Assembly: GCA_963824705.1 (NCBI GenBank)
Contig: CAWGQE010000003.1
Location: forward strand, 1,612,001-1,676,000
Source of the DNA: VRUE01 sp963824705
GTDB taxonomy: Bacteria > Actinomycetota > Thermoleophilia > Solirubrobacterales > 70-9
Direction: 5' to 3'
DNA length: 64,000 bases
Position numbers and translations under genes: made by a program. Positions 1 through 8,168 of this stretch are shown in pieces. Positions within the stretch are counted from its first letter, which is position 1, and every line of letters begins with the position of its first letter. The notes beneath the pieces are model-generated. The model did not search any database and was not told where the DNA came from. It saw only the letters and a program-made list of their open reading frames with translations.

Positions 1-30
1 CGCTATTGACCTAGCTCTATCCTCCTTCTG

Positions 31-960
31 ATGCGAATGGGCCCGCACAGCGCCAGGTCTCGCGCTGCCGGCGCACTCGCGACGCTTTGCGTTCTGCTCG
101 CGTCGCTCGCCGCCCCCGCGGGCGCCGGGGCCGAGGCCCGCCTCCACCCCGCCGCCGCGACGAGCCCCGGCGAAGCGGCGCGGACCGCCGGCTACTGGAC
201 CGCGGCGCGGATGCGCGCGACGCCGCCGCTCGACGCGCAGCCCGGCGCCGCCCTCGCCGCCCTCGCCAGCTTCGCCCACGTGCCCGAACCGACGGTCGCC
301 CCCAACGCCGTCAATGGCCGCCTCTTCGTCCGCCAGGGGAACAGGGGCGGTTTCTGCTCTGCGACGGCGATCGACAGCGCCAGCCGCAAACTCGTGCTGA
401 CCGCCGGCCACTGCGTCAACTCCGGGCCGCAAGCGCCCAACGGCCACAGCACCTGGTCGGATCTGCTCGAGTTCGTCCCCGCCTACAGCGGCGGCACCGC
501 GCCCTTCGGTGCCTTCATCGCCCACCGCGACTCGGTCTTCGCGCCGAAGCAGTGGGTCAAGTTCGGCAACCCCAACTTCGACATGGGAGCGATCCTGACC
601 ACGCCCAACGCCGAAGGCGTCAACGTCGCCGACGCGGTCGGCGGCGGAGCCACGATCGTCACCGACCTCAGCCGCAAACAGGACTTCCAGACCTTCGGCT
701 ATCCCGGCAGCTCGCGCTGGATGCAGAGCTGCGAATCGCCCTACGTCGGCGACGACATCATCACCTACCGGATTCCCGGCCCGCCGACGATCGCGATCGG
801 CTGCCACTGGCTGCCGGGCGCCAGCGGCGGCGGCTGGTTGATCGAAGGTGGCACGGCGATCGACGGCCTGACCAGCTACGGCAAACCGGGCGACAGCCAT
901 CACACCTTCGGCCCCTACTTCAGCAAGCGCAACGTGGGCCACCTGACCGCCGGCCTATAG
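31..960 (+). CDS. Secreted trypsin-like serine protease (S1 family)
   Basis: A 309-aa protein with a cleavable signal peptide: a basic N-terminus, then a hydrophobic Ala/Leu/Val core ending near residue 35. The chymotrypsin-type triad is visible: His in LTAGHC, Asp in NFDMGAI and the nucleophile Ser in GASGGGW. It should be an exported endopeptidase. A second protease with the same order of motifs lies at 35340-36208, so the two look like paralogues. The ATG at 31 is the first start in frame. Only 30 nt lie upstream, so its promoter is outside or at the edge of the window. The family call is firm; the substrate is unknown. Confidence 0.88.
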   Translation: MRMGPHSARSRAAGALATLCVLLASLAAPAGAGAEARLHPAAATSPGEAARTAGYWTAARMRATPPLDAQPGAALAALASFAHVPEPTVAPNAVNGRLFVRQGNRGGFCSATAIDSASRKLVLTAGHCVNSGPQAPNGHSTWSDLLEFVPAYSGGTAPFGAFIAHRDSVFAPKQWVKFGNPNFDMGAILTTPNAEGVNVADAVGGGATIVTDLSRKQDFQTFGYPGSSRWMQSCESPYVGDDIITYRIPGPPTIAIGCHWLPGASGGGWLIEGGTAIDGLTSYGKPGDSHHTFGPYFSKRNVGHLTAGL

Positions 961-983
961 CCAAGCCGCCCCCGGACGCGGGA

Positions 984-1021
984 GGACACGGCCATCCATA
1001 TCTGATTCTTTGGCCGTGTCC
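984..1021. terminator. Bidirectional hairpin between convergent genes
   Basis: The arms GGACACGGCCA (984-994) and TGGCCGTGTCC (1011-1021) form a perfect 11-bp stem with a 16-nt loop. It sits between the stop of the protease (960) and the stop of the convergent TPR gene (1041). There is no clear T tract, so it is a likely rather than certain terminator. Confidence 0.6.
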
Positions 1022-1040
1022 GGGAGCAGAGGAGGCGGCG

Positions 1041-1412
1041 CTATGTTCCCAGTAGGTCCCGGTAGAAGCGGTAGTCGCGACGGTCGGGGCGCAGGTTGGC
1101 GGCGAGCGCCAGGTGGTGACGGGCACGCTCGGTCTCACCGGTCTTGGCCAGGGCGCGGCCGAGGCAGAAGTGGGCGAAGTCGTTGACCTGGTGGGTGTCG
1201 ACCACGGCCTCGAACTCGGCGACTGCGGCGGCAAAGCGGCCGCAACGGAAATAGGCGCGACCCAGCGCCTCGCGCACCGAGGACTTCTCCGGCGCCCGCC
1301 GTGCCGCCGCCTCCAGCGGCGCGGTCGCCTGCTCGAAATCGGCCTCCTCGAGCAGCTCTATCCCCCGCCGGTAGAGGGTGAAGGTGGAGTCGCCCGCGAA
1401 AGAGGTGGACAT
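1041..1412 (-). CDS. TPR-repeat protein
   Basis: About 123 aa beginning MSTSFAGDSTFTLY. It contains three consecutive helical repeats with TPR spacing: YRRGIELLEEADFEQATAPLE, then AREALGRAYFRCGRFAAAVAEFE, then a third containing FCLGRALAKTGETERARHHL. Such repeats are protein-protein interaction scaffolds. No signal peptide is visible, so it is probably cytoplasmic. An in-frame ATG at 1436 would add 8 residues; 1412 is preferred because the extra residues do not look family-like. The specific partner is unknown. Confidence 0.75.
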   Translation of the reverse strand: MSTSFAGDSTFTLYRRGIELLEEADFEQATAPLEAAARRAPEKSSVREALGRAYFRCGRFAAAVAEFEAVVDTHQVNDFAHFCLGRALAKTGETERARHHLALAANLRPDRRDYRFYRDLLGT

Positions 1413-1496
1413 AACCCAAAGTGTAGGCACCCTCACGGCGCGCCAAGCCGGGTTTACTGTCGTGTGACGACGCCGAACGCGGTTTTTCGACCGGGC

Positions 1497-1784
1497 TCAG
1501 CCGACGGCGTCGGCCCAGTCGCGCAGGCGCCCCGAGAACTGCGGGGTGCCCGGACCGACCTCGACGATCTCGTCCGCGGGGATGTCGGCGCGGCGGGCAG
1601 CGGCGCGGATCGCCTCGGGCGAGGGAGCCTCATACAGGCAGTAGGAGCGACGGCGGTCGGCGCTGAGGAAGGAGAAGAGCCAGCGGACGCTCTCGTCGCC
1701 GTTGATCTCCTCGATCAGCTCGACGTCGCCATCCTGGAGGTCGAGCTGGTCGGCGAAGCTGCGCTCGATCATGTAAAGCGCCAT
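1497..1784 (-). CDS. DUF4242-type small protein
   Basis: A 95-aa protein starting MALYMIERSFADQL. It matches the general pattern of DUF4242 proteins: an N-terminal (M)YMIER(S/T)F strand, a central NGDESVRWLFSF segment and a YCLYEAPSPEAIRAAARRA helix. These are small ferredoxin-like-fold proteins without an agreed function, sometimes annotated as nickel-binding. The frame is open further upstream to 2705, but that extension is antisense-type shadow of the LuxR gene, so the ATG at 1784 is chosen. It is co-oriented with the LuxR-type gene, whose stop is 48 nt upstream. Confidence 0.72.
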   Translation of the reverse strand: MALYMIERSFADQLDLQDGDVELIEEINGDESVRWLFSFLSADRRRSYCLYEAPSPEAIRAAARRADIPADEIVEVGPGTPQFSGRLRDWADAVG

Positions 1785-1831
1785 GCGCTGATCGTAGCGG
1801 GGTTTTGAACCAATTAGGGACCGGAGCGAAT

Positions 1832-4804
1832 TCAGGCGAGCCCGTGCCGGTGCGCGTAAGAGGCCGCCTCGGTGCGGTTGGCGCAACCGGTCTTGCGCAG
1901 GATGCTGCGGATGTGGTTGGCGGCGGTGTGCCCGCTGATCGTCAGCGCTTCGCCGATCTCGCGGTTGCTGAGGCCCCGCGCGACCAGCTCGATGATCTGC
2001 GCCTCGCGCGGCGAGAGCCCGTCCGGAAGCCCGCCCCCAGCCGGCACGACCCCGAGCGAGCGGATCTTGCCAAGCAGCCCGGCCATGCCGATCTGCTCCG
2101 CGAGCGCACCGGCCTCGCCGAGCAGCGCCGCCGCGCGCTCGCGTCCATCGTCGCCCTGTCCGAGCAGGGTGCGCGCGTACTCGTACGCGGTGTGGGCCAC
2201 CCAGGTCGGCGCCTCCATCCGCCGGTTCAGCTCCAGGGCCGACTCGAAATGCCGCCCGGCACCCTCGCTGTTCCCCAGGGTCGCCGCGAGCATGCCCAGG
2301 TAGCGGTCGGCGGCGCCGTAGCAGGCGACCAGGTGGCCGATCATCACGTTGCCGCCGGAAAGCGGCGCCAGCTCGGGGTAGAGGATCGCGGCCATCTTCT
2401 CGTCGCCGAGCGCCGCGCTGGCGTCGGTCAGGTAGGCGAGGGTGGCGAGCCAGAGCGAGTCGCGATAGCCGTCGATGCCCTCGGCGGCGAGCCGCGACAG
2501 CTCGCGCCTGGCCTCGCTCTCCATTCCCAGCTCGGCGAGCACGGCGACGAGCCCGGGTTGCCACGGGCCGATCCGCTCGGGCTCGCCGGCGAGCAGCCTG
2601 ACCGCCGGTGCCAGCTCGGCCAGCCGCCCCTGCTCGCGGCGGATGCTGAACATCTGGATCCCGTAGGTGCCGGAAGCGTCCCGACCGCTCATCAGCCGCC
2701 CCCACTCTTCGGAGCGGCGCGCCTTCGCCTCGGCTTCCGCCAGACGGCCGTCGCCGAGGGCGATCGCCGAGCTGTAGTGCGCGGCGATGTGATGCATGAA
2801 GGGCTGCGCCGTCCGCTCGGCCATCTCCTCCAAGACGACGACTTCGGCGCGTGCCGACTCGAGATCGCCGAGAGCGACGAAGGTCGGCACCCGCCAGGCC
2901 ATCGCCTCGGTGCGAAGTTCTTCGTCGCGCAGCTCCTCGGCCAGATCCCTCGCCTCGGTCAGCATCGCCAAGATCTCCTCGAGCGGACTGGTCCCGCGCG
3001 ACCAGTACGAGCCGATCAGCACCCTGGCCAACCCGGGGCGATCGCCGCGGCGACGCGCCAACGCGACCGCATTGCCGCGGACGATCGCCCCGCGCTCGCG
3101 CTCGCCCTGAAAATCGAGGGCGCGGGCGAGGCCGGTAAGCAAGCCGACGCGCAGCTCGTCATCGCCCTCGCGCAGGGCGCCGATGCCCTCCTCGAGCAGC
3201 TCGATCGAGTCCTGGATCCCGATCCCCGGGCGCCAGCAGGCATCCGCATAGCCGATCGCCGCCCGGGCGAGCAGCTCGGCGCTGGCGCGCTCGCGGGCGA
3301 TCGCTGCCGCCGAGGCGAACGCCTCCAGGGCTTCCGTCGCCTTGCCCGCCCGGTGACAGACAGTTCCAAGTTCGAGGAAGATCTCAGCCCGAACAGCCGG
3401 GTCCTCCACGCCGACGTCGATCGCCGTGCGCAGGCCACCGGCGGCCTCATCGAAAGCCAGTGCGGCGGCCGCGGCGCGGGCCGCACGAAGGTTGTGCTCG
3501 ACGGCGCGCTCGCTGCCGCCGAAGGGAACTCCCGCCGCGAAGTGGTAGGCAAGGTCGGCGAGCGCGCGACCGGAATCCCCGCCGGCGGCTTCGAGAGCCT
3601 CGCCGACGCGGAGGTGCAGCTCGGCTCGCCGCGCCCGCGAAAGCCCGTCGTAGAGCGCCCGCCGCACCAGCTCGTGGGTGAAGCGGCAGGAAAGGCGCGG
3701 CGAGGGAAGCTCCTCGACCATCCCGCTCGCCACCGCCTCCTCGAGAGCGGTGAGCAGCTCCGACTCGGCAAGGCCGGTGGCGGTGCGGACCACGTCCAGC
3801 TCGAACTCGGCACCGACCGTGGCCGCCAGCTCGAGCAGCTCGATCGTCTCAGGAGCAAGGCGGGAAAGTCGCTGCCCAGTCACCTCGCGGACGCTTTCCG
3901 GGCTTGCCAGCCGGTCGAGCGGCCCGGTGGCCCGGATCGCCCCGGAGGAAACCTCCACCGCCCCGGTCTCGACCAGTGAGCGCCACAGCTCGCAGACGAG
4001 GAACGCGTTGCCCGCGGTGAGAGCCTGGATCGTCCCGGCCAGCTCACCCAAACCGGCTCCGGAATCGCAACCCGAGGTCCGCTGGGCGAACTCTTCGATC
4101 TCGGCCTGCGAGAGACCGCCCAGCCGCAGTCGCTCAACCTCCTCCGAGCGGCGTAGATCGGCCAGCGTCGCCGCCAGCTCCGGCGGCACGTCGGCCCCGG
4201 TGTCGCGAAAGGTGGCCAAAAGGAGCAGGCGGGCGTCGCCCGCGCCCTGGGAGAGATGACGCAGCAGGAGCAGGGTCGGGGTGTCCGCCCAGTGCACGTC
4301 CTCGAGCACGAGCAGCAGGGGACGCCCGCGACCGATGCCGGCGAGAAGCTCGGCGACGGCGGTGTGGAGCCGCAGGCGCTCGGTGTCCGGATCGGCCTCG
4401 AGCGGCGCCGGGAGCTCGCCGACCCTGACGGCCAGATCGGGCAACAACCGCGTCAGCTCACCGCCTCGGCCGAGTGCGTCGCGCAGCTCCTCGGCCTCGA
4501 TCGCGCGCGTCAACCGATCGAGCGCGGCGACGAAGGGGCCGTACGCCGTGCGGACGACCGCGTCCGCGGCCCCGTAGAGGACCAACGCCCCGTCCCCGGC
4601 GGCAGAGGCGGCGAACTCGCGCACCAGCCGGCTCTTGCCCGAACCGGGCTCGCCGGCGAGCAACGCGACCCTGCGTCCCTCGCCTTCCGCCAACGGCATC
4701 AACGCCCGCAGCCGGGCCAACTCGCCACCGCGACCGACGAAAGGGAGAGTCGAGGCGAGGCGCAGCGAGCCAGGAAGTTCGTGCATTCCGTCGCCCACAG
4801 GCAC
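1832..4804 (-). CDS. LuxR-family ATPase regulator (LAL/MalT-like)
   Basis: A 990-aa protein with the classic large-ATP-binding LuxR layout. An N-terminal STAND-type ATPase carries the Walker A motif GEPGSGKS (residues 51-58) and Walker B LLVLED (164-169). A long central region is helical and TPR-like. The C-terminal LuxR helix-turn-helix begins LSPREAQIIELVARGLSNRE and runs to the end. It should be a ligand- or partner-gated transcription activator. It is divergent from the BBE-type flavoprotein gene, which is a natural candidate target. Start 4804 (GTG) is the longest; an ATG six codons in (4786) is a good alternative. A perfect palindrome lies just upstream. Confidence 0.9.
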   Translation of the reverse strand: MPVGDGMHELPGSLRLASTLPFVGRGGELARLRALMPLAEGEGRRVALLAGEPGSGKSRLVREFAASAAGDGALVLYGAADAVVRTAYGPFVAALDRLTRAIEAEELRDALGRGGELTRLLPDLAVRVGELPAPLEADPDTERLRLHTAVAELLAGIGRGRPLLLVLEDVHWADTPTLLLLRHLSQGAGDARLLLLATFRDTGADVPPELAATLADLRRSEEVERLRLGGLSQAEIEEFAQRTSGCDSGAGLGELAGTIQALTAGNAFLVCELWRSLVETGAVEVSSGAIRATGPLDRLASPESVREVTGQRLSRLAPETIELLELAATVGAEFELDVVRTATGLAESELLTALEEAVASGMVEELPSPRLSCRFTHELVRRALYDGLSRARRAELHLRVGEALEAAGGDSGRALADLAYHFAAGVPFGGSERAVEHNLRAARAAAAALAFDEAAGGLRTAIDVGVEDPAVRAEIFLELGTVCHRAGKATEALEAFASAAAIARERASAELLARAAIGYADACWRPGIGIQDSIELLEEGIGALREGDDELRVGLLTGLARALDFQGERERGAIVRGNAVALARRRGDRPGLARVLIGSYWSRGTSPLEEILAMLTEARDLAEELRDEELRTEAMAWRVPTFVALGDLESARAEVVVLEEMAERTAQPFMHHIAAHYSSAIALGDGRLAEAEAKARRSEEWGRLMSGRDASGTYGIQMFSIRREQGRLAELAPAVRLLAGEPERIGPWQPGLVAVLAELGMESEARRELSRLAAEGIDGYRDSLWLATLAYLTDASAALGDEKMAAILYPELAPLSGGNVMIGHLVACYGAADRYLGMLAATLGNSEGAGRHFESALELNRRMEAPTWVAHTAYEYARTLLGQGDDGRERAAALLGEAGALAEQIGMAGLLGKIRSLGVVPAGGGLPDGLSPREAQIIELVARGLSNREIGEALTISGHTAANHIRSILRKTGCANRTEAASYAHRHGLA

Positions 4805-4808
4805 ACCA

Positions 4809-4824
4809 TAGTCAGGTCTGACTA
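4809..4824. promoter_or_regulatory. Palindrome in the LuxR/flavoprotein intergenic region
   Basis: TAGTCAG (4809-4815) and CTGACTA (4818-4824) form a perfect 7-bp inverted repeat with a 2-bp spacer, five bases upstream of the LuxR-type start codon. Its place in a divergent promoter region suggests an operator, possibly for autoregulation. This is inferred from position and symmetry only. Confidence 0.45.
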
Positions 4825-4947
4825 GTCCGTCGGCCGGGCAGCGGTCTCAAGCGGTCGGAATTGGGTCAGTTCAGGTCATGACAGAGCCGATTCCGGCGCC
4901 TAGCCTCAGTCGGGATAGGAATTCGACAACAGCAAGGAGAAGGAAAC

Positions 4948-6326
4948 GTGAACACCCCCAGCGCAACGGACATCCCGGGTTTCGAGGGAGCGCTGATCGG
5001 CCCCGCCGACAGCGGTTACGAGGAGGCCCGCCAGGTCTACAACGCGATGATCGACAGGCACCCCGCGCCTGGTGGCGCGCTGTGCCGGCCCCGATGACGT
5101 GGCGAAGGTCGTCGACTTCGCCCGCGAGAACGACGTCCTGCTGGCGGTGCGCGGCGGCGGCCACAACGGCGCCGGCCTCGGCTCCTGCGACGGCGGCGTG
5201 GTCATCGACCTCGCCGGCCTGAACGGGATCGAGGTCGACCCCAGCGCCCGCACGGTGCGGGTCGGCGGCGGCTGCACCTGGGGCGAAGTCGACGCCGCGA
5301 CCAACGAGCACGGCCTGGCGACCCCGAGCGGGATCATCTCGACCACCGGCGTCGGCGGCCTCACGCTCGGCGGCGGCATGGGCCACCTGAGCCGCAAGTG
5401 CGGCCTGACGATCGACAACCTGCTCGAGGCCGAGGTCGTGCTGGCGAGTGGCGAGCGGGTGCGCGCCGCCGAGGACGAGAACGCCGACCTCTTCTGGGCG
5501 ATCCGCGGCGGCGGCGGCAACTTCGGCGTCGTCACCTCCTTCCTCTTCCGCCTGCACGAGGTGGGCACCGTCTTCGGCGGCCCGACCTTCTGGGACATCG
5601 ATCAGAGCGCCGAGGTGCTCTCCGCCTATCGCGAGTTCATCCTGGCCGCGCCGCGGGAGCTGAACGGCTTCTTCGCGTACACCTCGGTGCCGCCGGCGCC
5701 GCCCTTCCCCGGGGAGCTGCACGGGCGCAAGGTCTGCGGCGTCGTCTGGTGCTACGTCGGTGGCGAGGAGGAGGGCGCGGCGGCGATGGCGCCGCTGCTG
5801 GACGCGGTCCCCGAGCCGCTCATGCATGGCGTCCAGCCGATGCCGTTTCCGGCGCTGCAGAGCGCCTTCGACGCCCTCTACCCGAAGGGCGACCAGTGGT
5901 ACTGGCGGGCCGACTTCGTCAACGAGATCCCCGACGAGGCCGTCGCCGCCCACGCCCGCTTCGGGCCGGAGATGCCGAGCGGGCAGTCGACCATGCACCT
6001 CTACCCGATCGACGGCGCCGCCCACGACGCCGGCAACTCCGACACCGCCTGGGCCTACCGCGACGCGAACTGGGGCTCGGTCTTCGCCGGGGTCGATCCC
6101 GACCCGGCCAATGCCGCGGCGATCCGCGACTGGAGCGTCGACTATTTCGAAGCGCTGCACCCGTACTCGGCCGGCGGCGCCTACGTCAACATGATGATGG
6201 ACGAGGGCCAGGAGCGGGTGAAGGCCAGCTACGGCGACAACTACGAGCGGCTGACCCGGATCAAGGCGGCGCTATGACCCGGGCAACCTCTTCCGCGTCA
6301 ACCAGAACATCGAGCCGCAGGGCTAG
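4948..6326 (+). pseudogene. FAD-binding BBE-type oxidoreductase, two frameshifts
   Basis: A berberine-bridge-enzyme-like flavoprotein read in three successive frames. The N-terminus starts at GTG 4948 behind an AAGGAG ribosome site (FEGALIGPADSGYEEARQVY). An extra C near 5068 moves reading to the next frame, which carries the FAD_binding_4 domain (VRGGGHNGAGLGSCDGG, GGLTLGGGMGHLSRK). Near 6273 a second extra base moves it again, giving the typical BBE tail YDPGNLFRVNQNIEPQG and stop 6324-6326. Repairing both +1 shifts gives 458 aa, the usual family length, with no internal stop. The family oxidises sugars or alkaloid-like substrates with O2. Sequencing error is as likely as true inactivation. 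Confidence 0.8.
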
Positions 6327-6371
6327 AGGGTCGGGTGGACGGGATGGCGGGTGCACCTCCGCGGGAATTGA

Positions 6372-6421
6372 CACCCCAGCGCTGCGCGCTGGGGTGAATC
6401 TGGAGCGCGGCTTCGCCGCGC
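6372..6421. repeat. Two tandem perfect hairpins
   Basis: CACCCCAGCGC (6372-6382) pairs with GCGCTGGGGTG (6386-6396) around a 3-nt loop. Directly after it GCGCGGC (6405-6411) pairs with GCCGCGC (6415-6421) around TTC. They lie between the convergent flavoprotein and SDR genes. They may terminate transcription from both sides, although no T tract follows. Confidence 0.5.
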
Positions 6422-6517
6422 AGGAGCCGGATTGCATTTCCGCCGCTTCGCGACATCCCGCAGGGGCGCACCCGCCACGCCGTCAAGCCACCCCGAGCTT
6501 CGAGAGCTGCTCAGCCC

Positions 6518-6544
6518 CAGGGCTTCATCAGCTCTGAAGCCCTG
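6518..6544. terminator. Hairpin downstream of the SDR gene
   Basis: CAGGGCTTCA (6518-6527) and TGAAGCCCTG (6535-6544) form a perfect 10-bp stem with a 7-nt loop, about 43 nt beyond the stop of the minus-strand SDR gene. Position suggests a terminator for that gene. Confidence 0.45.
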
Positions 6545-6586
6545 AGATCGCCGCGTAGCTTGAGCGTGCCGATGACCGCCTGGGGA

Positions 6587-7585
6587 TCAGCTGGACCGCA
6601 CCGCGGCGATCGTTTCGCGCAGCGTCTCGCGAGCGTCGTGGTGCGGCATCCAGTGCAGCTTGCGGCGCGCCCGCGAGGTGTCCATCAGGACCGGACGGCG
6701 CACGGTCTCGATCCAGGCCGCCTCGGCCGGCAGGAGGGGCAGGAAGGGCGCGACCGCCTCGGCGGCGACGCCGACCGCGAGCTGCGGCGCCGGCACCGAG
6801 TGCCAGCCGAGCTCCTGAGCGAGGTCGGAGACGGTCAGCTCGCCCGGGCCGGCGAGGTTGTAGGTACCCGGTTCGCCGTGGCCGATCACCGCGGCACAGA
6901 GCGCGGCGGCGACATCGTCGTGGTGGACGAGCTGGAAGGGCACACCGGGATCGGGCAGCACCGGACGCAGGGAAGGCGCCTTGCCGAGCGCCCAGCGCAC
7001 CGGCCCCGGCAGCCTCTGGCCGACGCTCAGCAACGGCACCAACTCCAGCAGCAGCGGCGCCTGCGGCCCGGCGACGATGCAGGGGCGGAAGACGTAGGTA
7101 TCGGTGGCCGTGTCCTCGAGCGCGGCCCTCAGCTCCGCCTCGACCTCGGCCTTATCGGCGGAGTAGGGATGGCGGGCGGTGCCGCGCACCGGCTCGTCCT
7201 CGGTCAGCAGCGAAGGCAGGCTGCGGTGGAAGCCATAGGCCGCGACCGACGAGGTGTAGACGAGGCGCCTGACGCCCGCCGCCGCAGCGGCTTCGAAGAC
7301 GTTGCGAGAGCCGGTCAGGTTGATCTCACGGCTCTCGCCGCGGCCGGCGACGATGACGAAAGCGAGGTGGACGACGACGTCGGCCTCGGCGACCAGTGCC
7401 TCGACCGCCTCGCGGTCGAGGATGTCGCCGCGCCGGTATTCGGTCTTCTCCCAGCCCTGCGCGCCGAGGTCGAAGGGCCGCCGCGCCATGCCGATCACCC
7501 GCTCCACCTCGGGAGCGCGCTCGAGGGCGGAGATGAACGCCTTGCCGATCTCGCCGGTGGGGCCGGTGACTGCAACGGTCAGCAT
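6587..7585 (-). CDS. NAD(P)-dependent epimerase/dehydratase (extended SDR)
   Basis: A 332-aa Rossmann-fold protein. The nucleotide-binding motif VTGPTGEIG is near the N-terminus, VVHLAFV follows at strand 4, VYTSSVAAYG supplies the catalytic Ser region and YSADK the YxxxK pair. These features define the extended SDR/NAD-dependent epimerase family, which acts on nucleotide sugars or other small carbonyl compounds in the cytosol. The substrate cannot be named. The ATG at 7585 follows directly from an open intergenic region shared with a divergent ArsR-like gene. Confidence 0.85.
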   Translation of the reverse strand: MLTVAVTGPTGEIGKAFISALERAPEVERVIGMARRPFDLGAQGWEKTEYRRGDILDREAVEALVAEADVVVHLAFVIVAGRGESREINLTGSRNVFEAAAAAGVRRLVYTSSVAAYGFHRSLPSLLTEDEPVRGTARHPYSADKAEVEAELRAALEDTATDTYVFRPCIVAGPQAPLLLELVPLLSVGQRLPGPVRWALGKAPSLRPVLPDPGVPFQLVHHDDVAAALCAAVIGHGEPGTYNLAGPGELTVSDLAQELGWHSVPAPQLAVGVAAEAVAPFLPLLPAEAAWIETVRRPVLMDTSRARRKLHWMPHHDARETLRETIAAVRSS

Positions 7586-7642
7586 GCGATCAATTCTCCC
7601 GAAACTGCAGCATGAAACGTCTCCGGTGCGTGCAGATGTCTA

Positions 7643-7657
7643 CTTTGGCATGCAAAG
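7643..7657. promoter_or_regulatory. Small inverted repeat in the SDR/ArsR divergent region
   Basis: CTTTG (7643-7647) and CAAAG (7653-7657) flank GCATG. The element lies between the divergent SDR start (7585) and the ArsR-like start (7729). It could be an operator for the small regulator; the repeat is short, so the support is weak. Confidence 0.25.
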
Positions 7658-7728
7658 CTGGCATGATTAAGCAAAGATGTCTGATCGAGCAATTCCATCT
7701 ACTGCATTCAGTACAAAGAGGAGAACTC

Positions 7729-7950
7729 GTGCCAACCCAAGAGATGAGAGCACTCTGGCATCCGACCAGAGCGCGGATCCTCGAGCTGTTGAAGTCGAGG
7801 CCCGCGGCAAGGTCCTATCTGGTTGAGGCCGCCGGCGCCCCCTATGCCGAGGTCGCCTACCACTGCCGCGCCCTCTGCCGTTCGGGTTGCATCCAGTACG
7901 TCGAGGGGTCGGGCCCGGACTCCGACGACCCCCGCTACGAAGTCGCTTAG
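7729..7950 (+). CDS. Small ArsR-like winged-helix protein
   Basis: A 74-aa protein beginning at GTG 7729, chosen because AGAGGAG sits 5 nt upstream. The open frame extends to 7612, but the upstream residues are not family-like. The sequence MRALWHPTRARILELLKSRP followed by EVAYHCRALCRSGCI has the pattern of an ArsR/HTH_20 winged helix, with a recognition helix ending in a short wing. It is probably a transcription regulator, possibly of the divergent SDR gene. Three Cys or His residues in and near the recognition helix could bind a metal, but no established metal site is seen. Confidence 0.65.
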   Translation: MPTQEMRALWHPTRARILELLKSRPAARSYLVEAAGAPYAEVAYHCRALCRSGCIQYVEGSGPDSDDPRYEVA

Positions 7951-8054
7951 GCCCCGCGACCGCGGCGCCCCTCCACCCGCCTAGACGGGCGAGAAGCGCG
8001 ATCCGTTTTGCCGGATGGACATGACTTGCGTTCCGTTGTTACACTCCAAAATTA

Positions 8055-8083
8055 TTGAATAGTTACTCAACTGTTCGATAAAC
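8055..8083 (+). promoter_or_regulatory. Candidate promoter of the tRNA/ArgRS-like operon
   Basis: An AT-rich island in GC-rich DNA contains TTGAAT (8055-8060), a 17-nt spacer and ATAAAC (8078-8083), 7 nt before the 5' end of the tRNA. This fits a sigma70-type promoter whose transcript would begin at or near the tRNA. The -10 match is weak. Confidence 0.45.
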
Positions 8084-8089
8084 AAATAC

Positions 8090-8162
8090 GCACCAGTACC
8101 TCAATCGGTTAGAGGATCGGGTTTGTAAGCCGAGGATCCGGGTTCGAGCCCCGGCTGGTGCA
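8090..8162 (+). tRNA. tRNA-Thr (anticodon UGU), structurally unusual
   Basis: A 73-nt cloverleaf. Acceptor GCACCAG pairs with CTGGTGC, the T arm is CCGGG/CCCGG around TTCGAGC, and the anticodon loop TTTGTAA gives UGU (Thr). Odd points are visible. The D stem is CCTC/GAGG instead of the usual GCTC/GAGC type. The last anticodon-stem position is a G-G mismatch (31:39). The variable loop has 4 nt. No CCA is encoded. The body (GCA start, 9-nt D loop, discriminator A) resembles tRNA-Arg as much as tRNA-Thr. It ends 6 nt before the ArgRS-like gene, so the two are probably co-transcribed. Confidence 0.85.
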
Positions 8163-8168
8163 TCGGCA

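Noticed and set aside
1805..3979. A 724-codon plus-strand frame opposite the LuxR-type gene.
   Set aside because: Antisense shadow of a clear ATPase/HTH gene; composition Arg/Gly/Pro-rich with no domain.
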